Source: JAUSIF01 sp963711595
GTDB lineage: Bacteria > Pseudomonadota > Alphaproteobacteria > Rhizobiales > Xanthobacteraceae
DNA length: 64,000 nt
NCBI GenBank assembly: GCA_963711595.1
Contig: CAVQER010000001.1
Span: 558,001 to 622,000 of the forward strand
Direction: 5' to 3'
Each line of letters begins with the position of its first letter. Position 1 is the stretch's first letter. The translations under genes and the position numbers were made by a program. The notes below the pieces were generated by a model. It saw only the letters and a program-made list of their open reading frames with translations. It had not been told where the DNA came from and searched no databases. This document shows positions 1 to 9,903 of this stretch, in pieces.

Positions 1-63
1 AGACCCGCGCGCTGTGGTCGCGATACGGACTATGACGGGCGCAAACAGCGAGGAGATGCACGC
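1..63 (+). other. window edge: possible tail of an upstream gene and leader of the next gene
   Basis: A short reading frame enters from the left edge at base 3 and ends at a TGA at 33-35; it could be the last ten codons of an upstream gene, but this is too short to identify. Bases 50-56 (an AGGAGAT stretch) are a good ribosome binding site for the ATG at 64. Frame 1 is also open to the left edge, so an upstream extension of the next gene cannot be formally excluded. Confidence 0.3.
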
Positions 64-252
64 ATGCCTCCGTTGATCATTTGGGCGGTTGGTGCGATCG
101 GCGCGGTCGCCTTCGCAAAATTGCTCGCCAATGCTTCTCGAAAGGCGAACGAGGAGCTTGAGGGCATCCGGCGTGGACGCGCGGTTGAACGGCCGGTCGA
201 AACGCTCGAGCGTGACCCGAAAACGGGCGATTATCGGCCGCGCGGGTCGTGA
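64..252 (+). CDS. small single-pass membrane protein of unknown function
   Basis: The product has 62 residues. The first 24 or so form one hydrophobic segment (IIWAVGAIGAVAFAKLLA), followed by a charged tail rich in Glu, Arg and Lys that ends in a DPKTGDYRPR motif. The start is the ATG at 64, with an AGGAG ribosome binding site about nine bases upstream. It lies 64 bases before glyQ on the same strand and may be co-transcribed with it. The tail resembles short conserved hypothetical proteins that I associate with Rhizobiales genomes, but I do not know a function. The alternative is a non-coding leader; the good ribosome binding site and the coherent hydrophobic-then-charged composition argue for a gene. 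Confidence 0.65.
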   Translation: MPPLIIWAVGAIGAVAFAKLLANASRKANEELEGIRRGRAVERPVETLERDPKTGDYRPRGS

Positions 253-316
253 TCCGCACGCTTGATCTGGCTTCATCCGGTCCCTAGGGTCGCGCTCCTT
301 TTCCCGCCACTGCGCC

Positions 317-1234
317 ATGACTGATCCCGATTCACTCCGTCCCGACCGTTCTTTCCAAGGGCTCATTTTCGCCCTGCAGCGCTTTTGGGCGGAGCAAGGC
401 TGCGTGATCCTGCAGCCATACGACATGGAGGTCGGCGCGGGGACGTTTCATCCTGCGACGACCTTGCGCGCGCTCGGCCCGCGACCGTGGAAGGCAGCGT
501 ACGTCCAGCCTTCACGTCGTCCCAAGGATGGACGGTACGGGGAGAATCCGAACCGGCTGCAGCACTACTATCAGTACCAGGTCATCCTGAAGCCCTCGCC
601 GGACGACATTCAGGATCTCTATTTGAAGTCACTCGAGGCAATCGGCATCGACCGTTCGGTACACGACATTCGCTTTGTCGAAGACGACTGGGAAAGCCCC
701 ACGCTCGGGGCGTGGGGTCTCGGCTGGGAGTGTTGGTGCGATGGAATGGAAGTCTCGCAGTTCACCTATTTTCAGCAGGTGGCCGGATTTGAGTGCGCGC
801 CGGTCTCGGGCGAACTGACTTACGGACTGGAACGCCTCGCCATGTACGTTCAAGGCGTGGAGAACGTGTACGATTTGAATTTCAACGGCCGCAATGGTGC
901 GGAAAAAGTAACCTACGGCGACGTGTTTCGGCAGTCGGAGCAGGAATTCTCGCGCTTCAATTTCGAGTTCGCGGATACGGACATCCTGTTGCGTCATTTC
1001 AAGGACGCTGAGGAAGAGTGCAAGCGACTGATCGCGGCCGGGAACCAGGGGAACCGCCATCTGCTCGCGCTGCCGGCCTACGACCAGTGCATCAAAGCGA
1101 GCCATGTCTTCAATTTGCTGGATGCACGCGGCGTCATTTCGGTCACCGAGCGGCAAAGTTATATCCTCCGAGTGCGGGACCTCGCCAAGGCCTGCGGCGA
1201 AGCCTGGCTGAAGACCGAAGGCGGCGGCGCTTAG
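317..1234 (+). CDS. glyQ: glycine--tRNA ligase alpha subunit
   Basis: This is the alpha subunit of the bacterial alpha2-beta2 glycyl-tRNA synthetase, which charges tRNA-Gly with glycine in the cytoplasm. The 305-residue product matches the usual length of about 300. It carries the family-defining stretch FWAEQGCVILQPYDMEVGAG near residues 23-42, then GTFHPATTLRALG and NPNRLQHYYQYQVILKPSP. The alpha subunit holds the class II catalytic core (ATP and glycine binding). The ATG at 317 places the conserved FQGLIFALQRFW block at the expected distance from the start. The partner gene glyS lies 3.4 kb downstream on the same strand, separated by three unrelated genes. Confidence 0.97.
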   Translation: MTDPDSLRPDRSFQGLIFALQRFWAEQGCVILQPYDMEVGAGTFHPATTLRALGPRPWKAAYVQPSRRPKDGRYGENPNRLQHYYQYQVILKPSPDDIQDLYLKSLEAIGIDRSVHDIRFVEDDWESPTLGAWGLGWECWCDGMEVSQFTYFQQVAGFECAPVSGELTYGLERLAMYVQGVENVYDLNFNGRNGAEKVTYGDVFRQSEQEFSRFNFEFADTDILLRHFKDAEEECKRLIAAGNQGNRHLLALPAYDQCIKASHVFNLLDARGVISVTERQSYILRVRDLAKACGEAWLKTEGGGA

Positions 1235-1337
1235 GGACCGATCCACGCAAAGATTTTGCAAACCATCTCTGCACGGATTTTTTGATCGAGGCGCGGCTCG
1301 CACTTCAACGCCACATTCTCAGGGTAGAGACGATCCC

Positions 1338-1937
1338 ATGAGTTCCCCGAAAACATTGTTGCAGATGGCTGGCGTCAACGGTGCGCGCCCGCCCCTGTCC
1401 GAGTCGGTCGTCGTCGTCATCGACGCCCAGAACGAATACGTGAGCGGGAAGCTTCCGCTCGCTGGCATCGAGCAGGCACTAGATCGTATCGAGCAGCTGC
1501 TCGGCATGGCCCGCGCCGTGGGAGCGCCTGTGATTCACGTCGTACATCGCGGTCGCGCGGGCGGCCTGTTTGACCCGCTCGGCAAGACGTTCCAAATCCA
1601 TCCTCAGGCCGCACCGGCCGAAGGCGAAAAAATCATCGAAAAGGAACTGCCCAACGCATTCGCCAAGACACCGTTGCATCTCGCCCTGCAGGCGACCAGG
1701 CGCAATTCCCTCATTCTTGCGGGATTCATGACGCATATGTGCGTCTCGGCAACCGCACGCGCGGCCCTCGATCATTCCTGGAAAACGACGGTCGTCGGCG
1801 ACGCCGGGGCAACCCGCGACCTTCCCTGTGCGCTCGGCGGCGATCCGCTTCCGGCGGCGGAAGTGCACCGCGGTGCACTTGCAGCGCTCGCCGACCGCTT
1901 CGCCTCGGTCGCAAAGGTGGCGGACTTCAAATCCTGA
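1338..1937 (+). CDS. isochorismatase-family cysteine hydrolase
   Basis: The 199-residue product has the Asp-Lys-Cys triad of the isochorismatase-like superfamily: D29 in VVVIDAQNEY, K102 in EKELPNAF and C135 in GFMTHMCVSATARAA, which also contains the nucleophile-elbow region of the family. Members hydrolyse isochorismate, nicotinamide, N-carbamoyl amides or related substrates; the sequence does not reveal which one here. It is complete and starts at ATG 1338, preceded by a purine-rich AGGGTAGAG. It sits between glyQ and lemA on the same strand with no functionally related neighbour, so context does not identify a substrate. Confidence 0.85.
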   Translation: MSSPKTLLQMAGVNGARPPLSESVVVVIDAQNEYVSGKLPLAGIEQALDRIEQLLGMARAVGAPVIHVVHRGRAGGLFDPLGKTFQIHPQAAPAEGEKIIEKELPNAFAKTPLHLALQATRRNSLILAGFMTHMCVSATARAALDHSWKTTVVGDAGATRDLPCALGGDPLPAAEVHRGALAALADRFASVAKVADFKS

Positions 1938-1993
1938 GCGTACATCACGTGGCTGATTGCGGCTGATTCTGCGCTCGGACGCCGGGTTCACCG

Positions 1994-2554
1994 ATGCCCC
2001 AATGGCCGATCTGGCTCGTTGTCACGGCGATCGCCGCGTACGCGGTCTATCTCTTCAATCAGCTCGTTCGTACCCGGCAGATGGTGAATGAAGCCTGGAG
2101 CGGCATCGATGTGCAGCTTAAGCGGCGATCGGATCTGGTCCCCAATCTCGTCGAGGCCGTGAAAGGTTATGCCGCGCATGAGCGCGGGCTATTGGCGCAG
2201 GTAACCGAGCTCAGGAATGCTGCGCGCGCCCTGCCTCGAGACGACGTGGAAGCACGCGCAAAGGTCGAGGGTGCGCTCAGCGCGGGACTTGCAAAGCTCT
2301 TTGCCCTTGCCGAAGCCTATCCGGACCTGAAAGCGAGCGGCAATTTTCTCGAATTGCAGCGGGAATTGAGCCGCATCGAGAACGAACTGCAAATGGCCCG
2401 CCGCTACTACAACGGCGCGGTGCGTAATCTGAACACGATGGTCGAGACCGTGCCAAGCAATCTGATCGCTCGCCCGTTTGGCTTCGAAGCGCGAAATTAT
2501 TTCGAGCTTGCTGACGCGGGCGACCGAGCCGTCCCGCCGGTCAGCCTTCGCTAG
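1994..2554 (+). CDS. lemA: LemA family protein (copy 1, paired with DUF2207)
   Basis: The 186-residue product has one N-terminal membrane helix (about residues 4-22), followed by a helical domain with the LemA signature VDVQLKRR-type stretch (here GIDVQLKRRSDLVPNLVEAV) and a C-terminal region ending in an ARPFGFEARNYFEL motif. LemA proteins are membrane-anchored helical-bundle proteins of poorly defined role. The next gene, 11 bases downstream, encodes a DUF2207 membrane protein, a frequent LemA partner, so the two are very likely one transcript. A second LemA copy at 15.3-15.9 kb on the other strand is paired with HtpX instead. Confidence 0.9.
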   Translation: MPQWPIWLVVTAIAAYAVYLFNQLVRTRQMVNEAWSGIDVQLKRRSDLVPNLVEAVKGYAAHERGLLAQVTELRNAARALPRDDVEARAKVEGALSAGLAKLFALAEAYPDLKASGNFLELQRELSRIENELQMARRYYNGAVRNLNTMVETVPSNLIARPFGFEARNYFELADAGDRAVPPVSLR

Positions 2555-2565
2555 CGCAGGCGGCG

Positions 2566-4545
2566 GTGAGCAAATCGCCTCAGGGCTTCTCAGTGGTTTC
2601 ACGCGCTCTCATGTGCGCGGCCGCTCTGCTTTTCCTGCAACTCGGGAGCGCCTTCGGCCAAGAGGTAATTCATAGCTTTGACTCGGTCGTCCGCATCGCG
2701 CCGGACGGTACCCTCACGGTTACCGAGACGATCCGGGTTCGGGCCGAAGGCGCCGAGATCAAGCGCGGCATCTACCGCGATTTCCCACTGACGTTTCGCG
2801 ATACCACGGGCCGTACGCGCGAAGTGAGCTTCCGGCTTCTCGGCGTCATGCGCGACGGCCGCCCGGAGCCGCATTTCACAAAGCGCCAGGGATCGTTCAT
2901 CCGAATCTATGCCGGGCAGGAAGACGTGCTGCTCCGCCGCGGCGATTACACATACACCTTCAGCTACGAGACCGGCCGGCAACTGCGCTGGTTCGATGGT
3001 GGCGCCGAGCTTTACTGGAACGTGACGGGCAACGAGTGGAATTTCCCGATCTATCAGGCCACCGTTCGCGTGGAACTGCCGGGCAGCGCGCGGCCTGCCC
3101 GTTGGGCCGCCTACACCGGACCGCTGGGTGCGCGCGGCACCGCATGGCGGGGATCGGTGAATTCGGGTGGTGCGCTCGTCGCCGAGACAACGCAACGGCT
3201 TGGGCGGCACGAGGGATTCACGATCGTCGTCGAACTGCCCGCAGGCACGGTTCAGCCACCTGGCCCCGCGACGCGATTTTGGTACGTGCTGCTCGACAAT
3301 CGAAACTGGATCTTCGGTGGGCTCGGCCTTCTCTTCGTGCTCGGGTACTACGCATTCGCCTGGAGAGCGGTCGGCCGCGATCCCAAAGGCGGCACGATCA
3401 TTCCGCTGTTCCATCCTCCGGAAAAGGTGTCACCCGCGCTTGCGAACTATGTACGCAACTGGGGATTCTCCGATCAGTGGCGCGCGTTCACCGCGGCGGC
3501 GTTGTCGCTCGCTGTACGCGGATTGCTCGTGTTCGACGAGCGCGACGGCAACCTGACGCTGAAGGGAACGGGGCGCGCGCCGGACGGCAATCTTCCGCCA
3601 GCGGAGCTCGCGATTTTGCAATGGGTGCAGGAACGATCTGGCAGCGTCGAGATCGGCAGCGAAAACGGCGCGGCGGTCGCGGAAATCGTCAAGCAATTCC
3701 GCTCGCGCATCGAAGGTGAAAGCAAGAACCGCTTCTTCCGCCGGAACTTCGGTTACTTCCTGGCCGGCGCCGGGCTAACCGCGCTCACGATCATCGGCAT
3801 CATGATATTCGGCGGGCTTGAGCAGGAAGAGTACTTCATTCTGTTCGCGATCATGTTCGTCAGCGTGTGGCTCGGTGCTTTCCTGATTCCGATCCTGCAC
3901 TCGATCTTCAAGGCCGCAAGCGCGAGCGCAATATTTCGAGTGGCGCTGGGTTTCTTCTTTGTGCTTGGCATTTTCTTCTTCACGTCGGCCCAGTTCCTGG
4001 ACAGCGTGCCCGGCACGGTCGGGGGTATCTGGTCCCTCGTGGGAGGAGCGGTCCAGGACCATCCGTTTCCGTTCGCGCTCGCGACTACCTTCGCAACGGT
4101 GAATGGCTTGTTCCTGTACCTGTTGCGCGCGCCGACCGACCTCGGCCGGCGCGTGATGGACCAGCTGGACGGTCTGCGGCTCTATCTCACGACTGCCGAG
4201 ACGCCACGCCTGAACATGCAGGCGCCGGAAATCACGACCGAGCGATTCGAGGCTTTGCTGCCCTATGCGGTCGCGCTCGATGCCGAGGAGCCCTGGTCGA
4301 ACGCATTTGCAACGGCGTTCGCCCGCGCCCACCCAGGCGAGGACTTCTCGCAGCACTATCAACCGGCCTGGCGCGGCGGCGCCGGTTGGTCGAGCGGTGA
4401 CTTCGGACGATCGGTCAGTTCGAGCGTAGCGGGCGCCAGCGGCGCGTTTTCGAGCGCTGTTCCGTCGTCGTCCGGCTCGTCAGGCTTTTCTTCCGGCGGA
4501 GGGTCCGGCGGTGGAGGCGGCGGGGGCGGTGGAGGCGGCTGGTAG
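2566..4545 (+). CDS. DUF2207 family membrane protein with glycine-rich tail
   Basis: The 659-residue product begins with a signal peptide (cleavage probably after ALLFLQLGSAFGQ), followed by an extracytoplasmic beta-rich domain (to about residue 230, with IKRGIYRDFPLTF near its start), a membrane helix near 245-262, a cytoplasmic segment, and several helices between about 395 and 520. The C-terminus is low-complexity Ser/Gly and ends in a run of at least eleven Gly followed by Trp, as in many DUF2207 proteins. I take the GTG at 2566, which gives the signal peptide; ATG 2611 is an alternative that still leaves a hydrophobic leader. It follows lemA by 11 bases. The function is unknown. Confidence 0.85.
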   Translation: MSKSPQGFSVVSRALMCAAALLFLQLGSAFGQEVIHSFDSVVRIAPDGTLTVTETIRVRAEGAEIKRGIYRDFPLTFRDTTGRTREVSFRLLGVMRDGRPEPHFTKRQGSFIRIYAGQEDVLLRRGDYTYTFSYETGRQLRWFDGGAELYWNVTGNEWNFPIYQATVRVELPGSARPARWAAYTGPLGARGTAWRGSVNSGGALVAETTQRLGRHEGFTIVVELPAGTVQPPGPATRFWYVLLDNRNWIFGGLGLLFVLGYYAFAWRAVGRDPKGGTIIPLFHPPEKVSPALANYVRNWGFSDQWRAFTAAALSLAVRGLLVFDERDGNLTLKGTGRAPDGNLPPAELAILQWVQERSGSVEIGSENGAAVAEIVKQFRSRIEGESKNRFFRRNFGYFLAGAGLTALTIIGIMIFGGLEQEEYFILFAIMFVSVWLGAFLIPILHSIFKAASASAIFRVALGFFFVLGIFFFTSAQFLDSVPGTVGGIWSLVGGAVQDHPFPFALATTFATVNGLFLYLLRAPTDLGRRVMDQLDGLRLYLTTAETPRLNMQAPEITTERFEALLPYAVALDAEEPWSNAFATAFARAHPGEDFSQHYQPAWRGGAGWSSGDFGRSVSSSVAGASGAFSSAVPSSSGSSGFSSGGGSGGGGGGGGGGGW

Positions 4546-4606
4546 CCGGTGACATCCCCCGGCGCGCTTGCTAGCAAGCGTCAAGTCTCCTCTCCGGTCG
4601 CAAAGC

Positions 4607-5593
4607 ATGCCCGACCTTCTTCTCGAATTGTTCTCCGAAGAGATCCCGGCGCGGATGCAGGCGCAGGCCGAGGAGAATCTCAAGAAGCTCATCACGGACG
4701 CGCTCGTTGCGCGCGGTCTCGTGTACGAAGGCGCGAAAGCGTTTTCCACGCCGCGGAGGATCGCGCTCGCGGTGATCGGCCTGCCTGCGCGTCAGCCCGA
4801 CCGGCGCGAGGAAAAGAAAGGCCCGCGGGTCGGTGCGGCGGAAAAGGCGATTGACGGTTTCCTGAAGAGCGCCGGCCTGAAATCCATCGACCAGGCGAAA
4901 ATACAGAAAGACAAGAAGGGCGATTTCTACGTCGCACACGTGGAGACGAAGGGGCGCGCGAGCGCTGAACTCGTGGCCGAAATCCTTCCGGAGGTTGTGC
5001 GGACGTTTCCGTGGCCAAAATCCATGCGCTGGGGCGCGGCGTCAAGGCAGCCGGGCAGCCTAAGCTGGGTGCGGCCGCTTCACGCGGTCGTATGTACGTT
5101 CGGGCCGGAAACGGAGGAGCCGGAAATCGTTCGGTTCCAGATCGACGGACTTGCGTCAGGCAACATCACGTACGGGCATCGCACCCTTTCGGCAGGGCCA
5201 ATCGAGGTCCGCCGCCTCGACGATTGGCAAAAGAAGTTGCACGCCGCCAAGGTGATGGCCGACCGCGAGCAGCGCAAGCAGACGATCCTTGCCGACGCCC
5301 GCAATCTCGCACTCGCACAGGGACTCGAGTTGATCGAGGACGCCCCGCTGCTCGAAGAGGTGGTCGGGCTTGTCGAGTGGCCGGTCGTGCTCATCGGCGA
5401 GTTCGATAAGGCCTTCCTCGATATTCCCCAGGAAGTGATCCGCTCCACCATCCGCAATAACCAAAAGTGCTTTGTGTTGCGTGATCCGAAGAATGGCCAC
5501 CTCGCGAATAAATTCATCAGCGTCGCCAACATAGAGGCCAAAGATGGTGGTGCGGCGATCCAGGCAGGCAACGCAAGGGTGATCCGAGCTAGA
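4607..5593 (+). CDS. glyS: glycine--tRNA ligase beta subunit, 5' part (reading frame broken at 5593/5594)
   Basis: The first 329 codons encode the N-terminal part of the beta subunit that pairs with GlyQ: LLLELFSEEIPARMQ at the start, then TPRRIALAV, RSTIRNNQKCF and ANKFISVANIE. ATG 4607 gives the canonical MPDLLLELFSEEIP start; ATG 4568 further upstream in the same frame has no family support. After VIRAR the frame drifts into unrelated sequence and stops at 5711-5713. Deleting one A of the AA pair at 5593-5594 restores LADAKFFW, the expected continuation. The gene is essential in organisms with this type of synthetase, so an extra base in the assembly is more likely than a real mutation. 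Confidence 0.93.
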
Positions 5594-5594
5594 A

Positions 5595-6860
5595 CTCGCC
5601 GACGCAAAATTTTTCTGGGACAGCGATCGGAAGATCCGGCTCGAAGATCGTCTGCCGAAATTCCAGAAGATCGTGTTTCACGACCGGCTCGGTACCCAGG
5701 CGGAGCGGATTGAGCGCACGGTGCTGCTCGCCGACGCGCTCGCGCCTATCGCCAAGGCCGACCCAGCCAAGGTCGAGCGCGCGGCAAAGCTCGCAAAGGC
5801 CGATCTGCTCACGGAGATCGTGGGCGAATTCCCCGAATTACAGGGCCTGATGGGCAAGTACTATGCGCTCGCAGAGAAAATCGACCCGGAAGTAGCAGAG
5901 GCTTGCGAAGAGCACTATCGCCCGCAGGGCCCTGGGGACCGGGTGCCTGCGAGCCCGGTGGCCGTAGCGGTGGCGCTCGCCGACAAGCTCGACATGCTCG
6001 CCTGCTTTTGGGCGATCGGCGAAAAACCGACGGGATCGAAAGACCCATTTGCGCTGCGCCGCGCTGCACTCGGGGTGATCCGCATCGCGATCGAGAACAA
6101 GCTCCGCTTGCCTCTGCGCGACACGCTATGGCGTCATTTCGCGGCGATCCGGAAGGACGAAGCGCTGGCAGAAGCGATCGCGATCCTTGGGCCGTTGCAT
6201 GCCGATATCGCCGAACTCTCGGCGGAAGACGTGGAAACCGCCATCAAGCTCGAAGCGCTCGCTTCCCAGATCGAGCGGGACAAGCGCGTCGAGCTGACCA
6301 GCCTCGTCCAAGCCCACAAGGACTACGATCTGACCGCCGACCTGCTCGCGTTCTTTGCCGATCGGCTGAAGATCCACTTGCGCGACCAGGGCGCCCGACA
6401 CGACCTCGTAGACGCTGTCTTCGCGCTGCCGGGTCAGGACGATCTGTTGATGATCGTGCGGCGCGTCGAGGCGCTCGGTCACTTCCTCGACACGGACGAT
6501 GGAAAGAATTTGCTCGTCGGTTACCGGCGCGCAACCAATATTCTTCGCGATGAAGAGAAGAAGGACAAGCGCAGCTACGAGGGCGGACCGGACGAAAAGC
6601 TGCTGACAGCGGCGGAGGAAAAGGCGCTTGCGAGCGCGATCGCGCGCACCGAAAGCGAGGTAGCCGCGGCGCTGAAGAAGGAGGATTTCGCCGGGGCGAT
6701 GACGGCGATTTCCAAACTCCGGGCACCGGTCGATGCTTTCTTCGAGAAGGTGACCGTCAACGCCGAGGACAAGAAAGTGCGCGAGAACAGGCTCAAGCTT
6801 CTTGATCGCATCCGCAGTGCGACACTCTCGGTGGCAGATTTTTCCCGGATCGAAGGTTAG
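5595..6860 (+). CDS. glyS: glycine--tRNA ligase beta subunit, 3' part
   Basis: These 422 codons continue the broken glyS in the +1 frame: LADAKFFWDSD, then RLPKFQKIVFHDRLGTQAER, the HD-like region with LLTEIVGEFPELQG and YALAEKIDP, and the C-terminal helical/anticodon-binding part with DPFALRRAALG and LLDRIRS. With the single extra base removed, glyS encodes 750 residues, within the normal range for beta subunits (about 690-750). The first in-frame start codon is a GTG at 5673, so an automatic caller may present this part as a separate short protein. Stop at 6858-6860. Confidence 0.93.
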   Translation, partial: LADAKFFWDSDRKIRLEDRLPKFQKIVFHDRLGTQAERIERTVLLADALAPIAKADPAKVERAAKLAKADLLTEIVGEFPELQGLMGKYYALAEKIDPEVAEACEEHYRPQGPGDRVPASPVAVAVALADKLDMLACFWAIGEKPTGSKDPFALRRAALGVIRIAIENKLRLPLRDTLWRHFAAIRKDEALAEAIAILGPLHADIAELSAEDVETAIKLEALASQIERDKRVELTSLVQAHKDYDLTADLLAFFADRLKIHLRDQGARHDLVDAVFALPGQDDLLMIVRRVEALGHFLDTDDGKNLLVGYRRATNILRDEEKKDKRSYEGGPDEKLLTAAEEKALASAIARTESEVAAALKKEDFAGAMTAISKLRAPVDAFFEKVTVNAEDKKVRENRLKLLDRIRSATLSVADFSRIEG

Positions 6861-6864
6861 GTCG

Positions 6865-7029
6865 CTAGGTCACGCAACCGAGCAACACGACCATCGAAGA
6901 CGCGACCGCGATCCAGAAATGATACTGGGCCAGAAACGCGCTGGAGGGAACGAAGTGTCCAAAAAGCGCCAACGCGAGGAGCACCAGCGCAGTCCAGTAG
7001 ACCGCCTCGGAAGGCACGTGAATTCTCAT
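6865..7029 (-). CDS. small two-helix membrane protein of unknown function
   Basis: The 54-residue product consists almost entirely of two hydrophobic segments (about residues 11-27 and 37-52) after the short leader MRIHVPSEAVYW. The ATG (complement of 7027-7029) has a strong GGAGAGGGGA ribosome binding site five to fourteen bases upstream. A longer open frame continues upstream to 7188, but that extension is Gly/Cys/Arg-rich, overlaps the ppdK start and looks non-coding. The gene lies convergent with glyS (4-base gap) and divergent from ppdK. I recognise no domain; it looks like a conserved small inner-membrane protein. Confidence 0.65.
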   Translation of the reverse strand: MRIHVPSEAVYWTALVLLALALFGHFVPSSAFLAQYHFWIAVASSMVVLLGCVT

Positions 7030-7120
7030 TGCAGTCCCCTCTCCGGTTTCGCCGTTGTGCGAACATTGGCCGAGTCGCGGCCATTGTCCAAGTCCAGCCC
7101 CGGCCCCGCTGAAACGGTCG

Positions 7121-7149
7121 TTGCAGCACCCAAAGCCACAGGCTAAGCA
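7121..7149 (+). promoter_or_regulatory. candidate sigma-70 promoter of ppdK
   Basis: A TTGCAG -35-like hexamer (7121-7126) and a TAAGCA -10-like hexamer (7144-7149) are separated by 17 bases, ending 32 bases before the ppdK ATG. The match is moderate and based on consensus inspection only. Confidence 0.35.
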
Positions 7150-7181
7150 TCGGCCGCCTCCCGACCGATCCGGAATCTCGC

Positions 7182-7793
7182 ATGGCAAAGTGGGTTTATT
7201 TTTTCGGCGGCGGACGAGCCGAAGGCAATGCCGCCATGCGTGACCTGCTCGGCGGAAAGGGAGCGAACCTTGCCGAGATGTCCAATCTCGGCATGCCCGT
7301 GCCCACCGGCTTCACCATCACGACCGGCGCTTGCGCGCACTACTACGCGAATTCGAAGAAGCTTCCCGGCGATCTGAAGCCGCAGGTCGAAACGGCAATT
7401 GAGAAAGTCAGTCGCCTTACCGGGAAGCGCTTTGGCGACAAGAAAGATCCCTTGCTCTTGTCGGTGCGCTCCGGGGCGCGCGCCTCGATGCCGGGCATGA
7501 TGGATACCGTGCTCAACCTCGGTCTCAACGATCAGACCGTGGAAGGGCTGGCGCGAGGCGCAGATCCGCGCTTCGCCTACGACAGCTACCGGCGCTTCAT
7601 TCAGATGTACTCAAACGTGGTGCTCGGCGTCGATCACCACCATTTCGAGGAACTCCTTGAAGGCTACAAGGACGAGCGCGGCTATTCGCTCGACACTGAT
7701 CTGAAAGCCGACGACTGGAAGAAGATCGTCTCGCGCTACAAAGACCTCGTGCTTTCTGAGCGCTCGGCGCCGTTTCCGCAGGATCCCGCACCG
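7182..7793 (+). CDS. ppdK: pyruvate, phosphate dikinase, 5' part (reading frame broken at 7793/7794)
   Basis: Pyruvate phosphate dikinase interconverts pyruvate + ATP + Pi with phosphoenolpyruvate + AMP + PPi. These 204 codons encode the start of the nucleotide-binding domain: KWVYFFGGGRAEG, LLGGKGANLAEMSNLGMPVP and LLLSVRSGARASMPGMMDTV. After FPQDPAP the frame drifts. Dropping one G of the GG pair at 7793-7794 gives QLWGAISAVFGSWMNQ, the expected family sequence. The drifting frame stays open to 8375 but encodes Arg/His-rich nonsense beyond this point. As in glyS, a single inserted base is the simplest explanation. Confidence 0.93.
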
Positions 7794-7794
7794 G

Positions 7795-9897
<2,103 letters not shown>

Positions 9898-9903
9898 GTG
9901 CGG

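Noticed and set aside
5560..5620. Programmed ribosomal frameshift in glyS (and in ppdK, ileS, EAL gene)
   Set aside because: No slippery heptamer, Shine-Dalgarno-like stimulator or conserved stop codon arrangement is seen, and five unrelated sites in one window make sequencing insertions much likelier.
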